From Cohnella panacarvi Gsoil 349 (GTDB lineage: Bacteria; Bacillota; Bacilli; Paenibacillales; Paenibacillaceae): DNA of 64,000 bases. The stretch's first letter is position 1. Every line of letters begins with the position of its first letter. The position numbers were made by a program, and so were the translations under genes. Where the stretch lies: positions 3,062,936 through 3,126,935 of the forward strand of contig NZ_KI911563.1 of NCBI RefSeq assembly GCF_000515335.1, written 5' to 3'. This document shows positions 58,327 through 64,000 of this stretch, piece by piece. Below the pieces are notes generated by a model, which saw nothing but the letters and a program-made list of their open reading frames with translations, ran no database searches and was not told the DNA's origin.

Positions 58327-59937
58327 GTGAAAAAGTTACGCGCAAGCTCCATCCTCCTGTTATCGACGTTGCTGGTGATCGGCATGGCGTTAGCGGGATG
58401 CTCGAACAACGACAACAACGCAGGGAATACCGTTTCGACAACGCCTAGCCCGACAACGTCGGCGCAGACGGAACCGTCGACCTCTCCATCCGACGAGCCG
58501 AAGGCTCTGGAGCCTTACGAAGTCGTCATGGTATACCCGGACGCGCCGCAGAAGGATCAAGACTCGGTCGAGGACGCGATGAACGAGTATTTGAGTACGG
58601 CGTACCCGGATTTGAACGTCACCGTGAAGCTGAATCCGATCGACTGGGGCTCCTGGGGCGACAAGACGAACCTGATGATGGCTTCCGGCGACAAATTCGA
58701 TCTGTTCTTCACCGCTGGCTGGCTCGGCTTCGAGACGCAAGTGAATAAAGGCGGCCTCCTGCCGCTGGACGATCTGCTCGCCCAATACGGGCCGGACATC
58801 GAAGCGGTGGAGAAGGACTACCACGACGCGGCTCGCCGCCAAGGCAAATTGTACGGCATCCACACGCACCAAGAGCTTGGCAACCAACAAGGCATCGCGT
58901 TCAGCAAAGAGCTTGTCGACAAGTACAACTTCGACCTTACCGTGCTGAAGTCCGGCAACCTTAAGGATCTGGAACCGATGCTGAAGACGATTCAGGAGAA
59001 CGAGCCCGGCGTGACGCCGTTCGTCGGTCCGGCTTGGCCGCTCGACGCCTACTTCGGATCGAGCTCCATGGACGAAGTGATCGGAGGCTACGGGATCGAC
59101 GTAAGCACGGACGCTTCCAATTATACGGTGGTGTCGAGATACGACATGCCTCGCTTTAAAGAGCTGGCGTCGCTCACCCGCGAATGGTTCCAAGCAGGCT
59201 ATATCAACAAGGACGGCCTGACGCAAGGTTTGGACATCTGGCAGAAGTTCAAGGCTAAGAAAGCGTTCGCGACGATGGCGGACATGGAAATCGTAGCGGA
59301 TTCCAACATCGGAGAGCCTAAGCCGATGCCTAGCCGCAGCGTCGCGACGGGCATCGAGATAATCCAAGTGCCGATGAACACCGACAGGCTGCAGACCGGC
59401 AAGCTGACGGCGACGATGCAGGCGATCTCCAAGACGTCCAAGGATCCGGCTCGCGCCATGATGCTGCTGAACTTGTTCTTCAAGGACCAGAAGCTGCTCA
59501 CGCTGTTCAACTTCGGCATCGAAGGCAAGCATCATGTGCTCAAGGACGGTCAAGTCGCGTTGCCGGACGGACAGACGCAAGACTCCGTCGGTTTCTATCA
59601 CGACATCATGTGGCAGATCGGCAACCAAATGCTGAACTACACGCGCCAAGGCGAGGACCCGAACAAGTACAGCAACTACGAAAGCTTTAACCGGCTGATC
59701 GCGCAGAAGCAATCCCGCTTGTTCGGCTTCGTCTTCGATTCCGAGCCGGTACAGAACGAGCTGATTGCGCTCGACAACGTGAAGAAGGAATTCGAGGACG
59801 GCATCAAATCCGGCCAGATGGATCCCGAGAAGAATTTGCCGAGGTTCATCGAAAAGATGAAGGCTGCAGGCATGGACCAAGTCATCGCGGAGGCCCAGAA
59901 GCAAGTCGACGCATGGCGTGCGGCTAACGGCAAATAA
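58327..59937 (+). CDS. Sugar ABC transporter substrate-binding lipoprotein (family 1, LipO/YtcQ-like)
   Basis: 536 residues. A lipoprotein signal ends at GMALAGC (lipid Cys about residue 25), followed by a Thr/Ser/Pro linker. The mature part is long, as in YtcQ/LipO-type proteins of Paenibacillaceae (MASGDKFDLFFTAGWLGFETQVNKGGLLPLDDLLAQYG). A long C-terminal region ends in FIEKMKAAGMDQVIAEAQKQVDAWRAANG. AAGGGGG precedes the ATG. A terminator follows, then the sensor kinase gene. Confidence 0.94.
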   Translation: MKKLRASSILLLSTLLVIGMALAGCSNNDNNAGNTVSTTPSPTTSAQTEPSTSPSDEPKALEPYEVVMVYPDAPQKDQDSVEDAMNEYLSTAYPDLNVTVKLNPIDWGSWGDKTNLMMASGDKFDLFFTAGWLGFETQVNKGGLLPLDDLLAQYGPDIEAVEKDYHDAARRQGKLYGIHTHQELGNQQGIAFSKELVDKYNFDLTVLKSGNLKDLEPMLKTIQENEPGVTPFVGPAWPLDAYFGSSSMDEVIGGYGIDVSTDASNYTVVSRYDMPRFKELASLTREWFQAGYINKDGLTQGLDIWQKFKAKKAFATMADMEIVADSNIGEPKPMPSRSVATGIEIIQVPMNTDRLQTGKLTATMQAISKTSKDPARAMMLLNLFFKDQKLLTLFNFGIEGKHHVLKDGQVALPDGQTQDSVGFYHDIMWQIGNQMLNYTRQGEDPNKYSNYESFNRLIAQKQSRLFGFVFDSEPVQNELIALDNVKKEFEDGIKSGQMDPEKNLPRFIEKMKAAGMDQVIAEAQKQVDAWRAANGK

Positions 59938-59947
59938 ATAAGATCGG

Positions 59948-59982
59948 AAAGACATCATCCTCGATGGGTGATGTCTTTTCCC
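59948..59982 (+). terminator. Rho-independent terminator
   Basis: AAAGACATCA / TGATGTCTTT stem, then TCC, between the binding-protein gene and the sensor kinase gene. It may lower expression of the downstream regulatory genes. Confidence 0.8.
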
Positions 59983-60039
59983 GATTTTACCGGAGGCTGT
60001 TGTACAATGATCTTGAGGTAAATAAGAGGGGGGAGCACG

Positions 60040-61851
60040 ATGATCGGTAACATTCGCATCTTCAACCGTTTCGCCACCAAGATGATCGCCGCGTTCGTTA
60101 TCGTCATCCTGCTGCCGACGTTGTTCACCAGCGCTTCCTTTTACCTCGTATCGAACAATACGGTGAAGCACAACGTACGGGAATCGTCGGTGCAGATCGC
60201 GCAGCAGGCGGCGGACTCCTTATCTTTCATCCTGAACGCGGGCAGCGACGTCGCGGATTTGATCTCGAACGACCTGCGCATCCAGCAGCTCGTAGCCAGC
60301 CCCAGCCATCCGAGCAGCGGCGAGGATTTGAAGGCTTGGCGCGATACCGAGGAGTACTTGAAGAGCTTCCTGAACAATCTCGTCTATACGAGCTCGTTCG
60401 TGAATATCGTCTATGTGCTGAAGGACAACAACAACAGCTGGGGGAGCGGGACGTTCTCCAAAATAAAGTTGGCGCAATACGACCTTGAACAATTGGACTG
60501 GGTGAAGGAAGCGAAGCTGAAGAACGGCGGCCTGTCGTGGAATGGGCTGCAAGAGGACCGTTTCAGCGGGGGCGGCGACAATACGGAGCTCGTGCTGCCG
60601 ATCGGCCGCGTGCTCGAAGACTATAAGACGATGACAGGCATCGGATATATCCTCGTCAACCTGAACGGACGCAAAATTCTCGACAACATCGAGAGAATGA
60701 AGCTGGGCGACACGGGCGGTTTCTTCGTCGTCAACGAGGAAGGCAGAGTCATGGTCGATCCGGACCGCGAGAAAATCAATAAATTCGTAGAAAATCCGGA
60801 TTTGCTTCGCAACATTACCGGCAATACGGCGGTGGAGTTCGAGTTCTATAGCGGCGATACCGCGTATTACGGCGTCAAGCAGCGGCTGAGCAACGGCTGG
60901 CTGATCGTCGGAACCGTTCCGGAGCATGAAATCACGGATAGATTGGATACGCTTCATCATCAAATCTTGCTGTCGTTCATCGCGTTCACGCTAGTCGGAA
61001 TCCTGATCGGACTCGTGATCGCGAGAAGAGTCACCCGTCCCGTCAAGCAGCTGACGAAGCAAATGAAGCAGGTACAGATGGGGGATTTGTCGGTCCGCTC
61101 CCAGATCGTTACGCAGGACGAATTCGGGCTGATGAGCCGCCAGTTCAACCGCATGATCGCCGACATCGACCGTTTGATGGAGCAAGTATCGGCGGAGCAG
61201 CGGCAGAAGCAGGACGCGGAGCTTCGGGCGGTTACGCACCGGATCAACCCTCATTTTCTGTTCAATACGCTAGGCACGATAAGGTGGCTGATCAAATACG
61301 GCCAATCGGACCGAGCGTTCGACGGCATTTCGTCGTTAATCCGGCTGCTTGAGGCGAATATGGGCAAGAAAGGACATTTCTTCACGATCGAGGAAGAGAT
61401 GGACATTATCGAGAAGTACTTGGCGATCCTCGAGCTGCGATACAACAAGACGTTCAGGCTAAGCTTGAAGCTTGACCCCGACGCGGCATCGTTCCTCGTT
61501 CCGCGGATGCTGATTCAGCCGCTCGTGGAAAACGCGATTTTCCACGGCATCGTGCCGCTGGACATCGATGGAGAGATCGATATCGAGGTCGGCAAAGAGC
61601 AGGAGGCCGTCGTCATAACGATCAGGGACAATGGAATCGGGATCCTGCCGGAAAAGCAGGCCATCGAGCAATCGGTCCGCGACGCGGTGCGGGACGGACA
61701 TGCCGGCATCGGGCTGCGGCACGTCTATGAGAGCATCGAGCTCTACTTCGACCGCGGCTCCGAGCTGGTCTTGTTCGGCCACGAGGGCGGAGGGACGACG
61801 GCGCGAATGGTTTTGTATCCTAAACCGGTCAATGGGGGCGAGACAACATGA
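60040..61851 (+). CDS. YesM-type sensor histidine kinase
   Basis: 603 residues. Transmembrane helix 1 (about 14-35), a large extracellular dCache-type sensor (about 36-305), helix 2 (about 308-330), a HAMP domain (about 330-385, RRVTRPVKQLTKQMKQVQMGDLSVRSQI), a His_kinase region with H405 in RINPHFLFNTLGTIRWL, and an HATPase_c domain (PLVENAIFHGI, DNGIGI, GIGLRHVYESIELYF). It should sense a sugar or a ligand-loaded binding protein and phosphorylate the AraC-type regulator encoded next, whose ATG overlaps its stop by four bases. Confidence 0.95.
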   Translation: MIGNIRIFNRFATKMIAAFVIVILLPTLFTSASFYLVSNNTVKHNVRESSVQIAQQAADSLSFILNAGSDVADLISNDLRIQQLVASPSHPSSGEDLKAWRDTEEYLKSFLNNLVYTSSFVNIVYVLKDNNNSWGSGTFSKIKLAQYDLEQLDWVKEAKLKNGGLSWNGLQEDRFSGGGDNTELVLPIGRVLEDYKTMTGIGYILVNLNGRKILDNIERMKLGDTGGFFVVNEEGRVMVDPDREKINKFVENPDLLRNITGNTAVEFEFYSGDTAYYGVKQRLSNGWLIVGTVPEHEITDRLDTLHHQILLSFIAFTLVGILIGLVIARRVTRPVKQLTKQMKQVQMGDLSVRSQIVTQDEFGLMSRQFNRMIADIDRLMEQVSAEQRQKQDAELRAVTHRINPHFLFNTLGTIRWLIKYGQSDRAFDGISSLIRLLEANMGKKGHFFTIEEEMDIIEKYLAILELRYNKTFRLSLKLDPDAASFLVPRMLIQPLVENAIFHGIVPLDIDGEIDIEVGKEQEAVVITIRDNGIGILPEKQAIEQSVRDAVRDGHAGIGLRHVYESIELYFDRGSELVLFGHEGGGTTARMVLYPKPVNGGETT

Positions 61852-62657
61852 TTCGAGTTCTGATCGTTGACGACGAGCCGATTATTCGGTTCGGCATCAA
61901 GGCGCTGATCGACTGGGGCAAGGAAGGGTTCGAGGTGGTCGGCGAGTACGCGAACGGGGTCGCGGCGCTGGACGCGATGCTGTCTCAGCCCGTGAATATC
62001 GTGATTACGGACATTAAGATGCCGCTCATGGACGGCTTGACGCTCACGCGCGAGGTCATGAAGCTGAATCCGTCCTGCAAGGTCATTCTCGTGAGCAGTT
62101 ATAACGATTTCGAATACGTCCGCGAGGGGCTTAAGCTGGGCGTCGTGGATTATATTCTGAAGCATTCGCTGGAGCCGGAGGAGCTTCTTGCGGCACTGCG
62201 CAAATGCAAGGAAAGGCTGGACGAGGAGGAGCATGAACCGTCGGCGTCGACCGCGGAACCTCGCGGACGGGCGCATGGCGAGCCCGAGCTGCACGCCGAG
62301 CACAACCCGATCGAAAAGGCGCTCGAGTATATCGGCAAGCATGATTTGAGGACGATCACGCTGCAGGAGGTAGCGGATGCCGTACACGTAAGCAAAAGCT
62401 ATTTCTCGGTTCTGTTCAAGAAGACGACCGGACACAACTTCATCGATTACGTGATCGGCTTGCGCCTCGAGAAGGCGAAGGAGCTGCTAGCCGATTCGCA
62501 CCTCAAAATTTACGTGATCTCCGAACAAGCAGGCTTCAACGACGTCAAATATTTCAGCAAGCTGTTCAAGAAAAACTGCGGCCTATCGCCTATCGATTAC
62601 CGGATGCGCTACGGGCACGGCCGATTCGACTCCGAAAGGGGAAAGCCGGGGCTATGA
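61848..62657 (+). CDS. YesN-type response regulator with AraC helix-turn-helix
   Basis: 269 residues. The receiver domain (1-120) has the phospho-acceptor D55 in IVITDIKMPLMDGL. The C-terminal AraC domain (about 165-265) has KALEYIGKHDLRTITLQEVADAVHVSKSYFSVLFKKTTGHNFIDYVIGLRLEKAKELL and the second helix-turn-helix NDVKYFSKLFKKNCGLSPIDYR. It acts with the YesM-type kinase to induce the importer genes. It overlaps the kinase gene and the next gene by four bases on each side. Confidence 0.95.
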   Translation: MIRVLIVDDEPIIRFGIKALIDWGKEGFEVVGEYANGVAALDAMLSQPVNIVITDIKMPLMDGLTLTREVMKLNPSCKVILVSSYNDFEYVREGLKLGVVDYILKHSLEPEELLAALRKCKERLDEEEHEPSASTAEPRGRAHGEPELHAEHNPIEKALEYIGKHDLRTITLQEVADAVHVSKSYFSVLFKKTTGHNFIDYVIGLRLEKAKELLADSHLKIYVISEQAGFNDVKYFSKLFKKNCGLSPIDYRMRYGHGRFDSERGKPGL

Positions 62658-63934
62658 GACGGAGGTTAGTTGCTGTCGCCCTATGCTCGTTGTTGCTGCT
62701 TACGGGGTGCTTGCAATCGGGGATCATCGAGGATCATAAAGACGTGCGCCAACTGGACGACGAGCCGGTGAAGACGGTCGTCGTCTGGCATACGTACAGC
62801 GACGAGGAGACGAGGGTGTTCGAGGAGCGGGTTATTCCCGCCTTCCGGAAGGAGCATCCGGAAATCCGCATTCAGTCGGTCAGGCAGGCGTCCAATCAAG
62901 AGTATCTAGGCGCGCTAATGACCCGTGCGGCTGCCGACAAGACGCCGGATGTGATCCGGCTGGATTACGCTTGGGTGCCGAGATTCGCGAGCAGGGGCTT
63001 ACTGCTGCCGCTCGACCAGTTCCCGGACTACGAGACGGTAGCTAAGCCGCTTCGCGAGCACATGCTCGAATCGAACAGGGTCGGCGACCGCTTGTTCGGC
63101 CTGCCGCTCAACATAACGACGAAGGCGGCGATCTTCAACCGTCGTCTGCTTAGCGAGTCGGGACGCGAGGCGGCGCCGGGATCGCTCATGGAAGTCGTGG
63201 AGCTTGCCCACGAACGCCACTACGTCATCGGGATGTCGGGCCTCGACATGTGGGGAAGCCTGCCGTATTTCTTCGGACTGGGCGGCAAGCTTTCGGACGA
63301 ACGGTTCACGATGACGAACGGGTATTTGAATAGCGAGGCTAGCATTTATGCGGTAGAGACGCTGTTGAAGCTGTTCCAAGAAGGGATGCTCAATCCGCAT
63401 ATACTAGACGGTAAAGGCGATTTATGGAAGGACGTGCATACGGACAGCCGCGTGCTGATGATCGACGAAGGACCTTGGTATTACAGCATTTTACTGAATT
63501 CCGCGAACCGTAGCGCCAACGTGCTGCAGACGACTCTCCCTGCCCCTTTTCCCTCGTTAGGAATGTACGGGTCGGTGATCGGCGGCGAAAGCCTCGTCCT
63601 GACGAAGGGGACGAAGGTGAAGGAAGAAGCATGGACTTTCATTCGTTGGATGATGAGCAGGGAGACGCAGGCTACGATGTTCAAGGCCGGGCTCATTCCG
63701 ACGAACACGGAAGCGCTTCGGGCGCAGGACGGGGCGAGCGCGGACAACCCGTATATCGCGCCGTATCTCGAAGGGATCGACAAGGCGTTCTATCGACCGG
63801 CGATTCCGCAATGGAACGAGATCGAGCAGCTGTACAAGGATGCGCTGGAGCGTATATTCGTCGAGGGCGAGGACGTGAGAACCGCTTTGAACGAAGCATC
63901 CTTAGCTATCGATGCGCGGCTCGCCGGCGATTGA
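62654..63934 (+). CDS. Second extracellular substrate-binding lipoprotein (family 1)
   Basis: 426 residues. A lipoprotein signal ends at LLLLTGC (Cys about residue 16). The mature part is of the maltose-binding type (VVVWHTYSDEETRVFEERVIPAFRKEHPEIRIQSV, DVIRLDYAWVPRFASRGLLLPLDQF, GTKVKEEAWTFIRWMMSRETQ). It is cotranscribed with the two-component genes (ATGA overlap) rather than with the permeases, so it may feed the sensor kinase instead of, or as well as, the transporter. It overlaps the tail of an opposing AraC gene by 33 bases. Confidence 0.93.
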   Translation: MRRRLVAVALCSLLLLTGCLQSGIIEDHKDVRQLDDEPVKTVVVWHTYSDEETRVFEERVIPAFRKEHPEIRIQSVRQASNQEYLGALMTRAAADKTPDVIRLDYAWVPRFASRGLLLPLDQFPDYETVAKPLREHMLESNRVGDRLFGLPLNITTKAAIFNRRLLSESGREAAPGSLMEVVELAHERHYVIGMSGLDMWGSLPYFFGLGGKLSDERFTMTNGYLNSEASIYAVETLLKLFQEGMLNPHILDGKGDLWKDVHTDSRVLMIDEGPWYYSILLNSANRSANVLQTTLPAPFPSLGMYGSVIGGESLVLTKGTKVKEEAWTFIRWMMSRETQATMFKAGLIPTNTEALRAQDGASADNPYIAPYLEGIDKAFYRPAIPQWNEIEQLYKDALERIFVEGEDVRTALNEASLAIDARLAGD

Positions 63935-64000
63935 ACGCTGGTACTGGAGCGGGGACAGACCGACGTGCTTTTTGAACACTTTGCTGAAGTAGTAAGGGTC
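63902..64000 (-). CDS. AraC-family regulator, C-terminal end (runs off right edge)
   Basis: On the minus strand the frame is open from the edge and ends in TAA at 63902-63904. The 32 visible residues start DPYYFSKVFKKHVGLSPLQYQR, the end of the second AraC helix-turn-helix. The stop codon lies inside the binding-protein gene on the other strand, so the two converge with a 33-base overlap. Another sugar-responsive regulator is likely, but the rest is outside the window. Confidence 0.85.
   Translation of the reverse strand, partial: DPYYFSKVFKKHVGLSPLQYQRSIAGEPRIDS

Noticed and set aside
58390-60171. 593-codon frame on the minus strand opposite the binding-protein gene
   Set aside because: Antisense shadow of a gene with clear family motifs; it also crosses a terminator and a promoter region.

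Overview
The window reads as chromosomal DNA of a spore-forming Paenibacillaceae member (Paenibacillus/Cohnella type). This is inferred from several things: base composition clearly above 50% GC, strong AAGGAGG-type ribosome binding sites, SLH-anchored surface proteins, a YheC/D-type spore ATP-grasp protein, a FusB-type EF-G binding protein, a HelD RNA polymerase recycling helicase, and a YesM/YesN two-component pair beside an LplB/YtcP-type sugar ABC transporter. No rRNA, tRNA, phage, insertion sequence, plasmid or CRISPR feature was seen. Most genes are single or in 2-4 gene units separated by clear Rho-independent terminators.

Layout. 1-2035: WYL regulator tail, DinB protein, LysR regulator. 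2036-3590: a 1.5-kb gene-free block with a 14-bp tandem array, a palindromic element and a 41/43-bp tandem array. 3591-12456: SLH surface protein, metE (opposite strand), a maltose O-acetyltransferase remnant carrying an internal inversion, an SLH-anchored M13 peptidase, and a DUF1801 protein. 12634-21219: an internally duplicated membrane protein, a TerC-type transporter with a GNAT protein, helD, a FusB-like protein and two methyltransferase-fold proteins. 21253-29431: ArsR/SRPBCC pair, esterase, histidine phosphatase, XRE membrane regulator, DUF1259 pair, YetF protein, folD under a ZTP riboswitch, and mqo behind four 11-bp-spaced TTATA repeats. 29485-36465: TetR with a DrrAB-like exporter, cytochrome c lipoprotein, Rrf2 regulator with an NmrA-type quinone oxidoreductase, and a GH3 beta-glucosidase. 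36626-45658: cell wall and spore proteins, a small ORF, a second palindrome cluster, metallophosphoesterase, LysR, epimerase, EamA exporter, DinB, glutathionyl-hydroquinone reductase-like protein and GNAT. 45659-50198: 51-bp repeat, an ECF41 sigma operon with its own recognisable promoter, small protein, cupin with a probable ATT start, and fused remnants of a sigma/anti-sigma pair. 50249-56155: aldo/keto reductase, DJ-1/RidA fusion, MocR regulator, DoxX-like membrane protein, amidoligase with a frameshifted leader peptide, and palindromic elements. 56350-64000: a complete carbohydrate ABC importer with YesM/YesN-type sensing and a second binding protein, then the tail of an opposing AraC regulator.

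Functional themes are signal-responsive regulation next to the regulated gene (ECF41, Rrf2, TetR, ArsR), quinone/redox detoxification, one-carbon and methionine metabolism (metE, folD) and polysaccharide use (GH3, CE1-type esterase, ABC importer). The most unusual items are the scrambled acetyltransferase gene, the amidoligase with its small upstream frame and hairpin, the cupin whose only start codon with a ribosome binding site is ATT, and four distinct families of short repeats in the intergenic regions.
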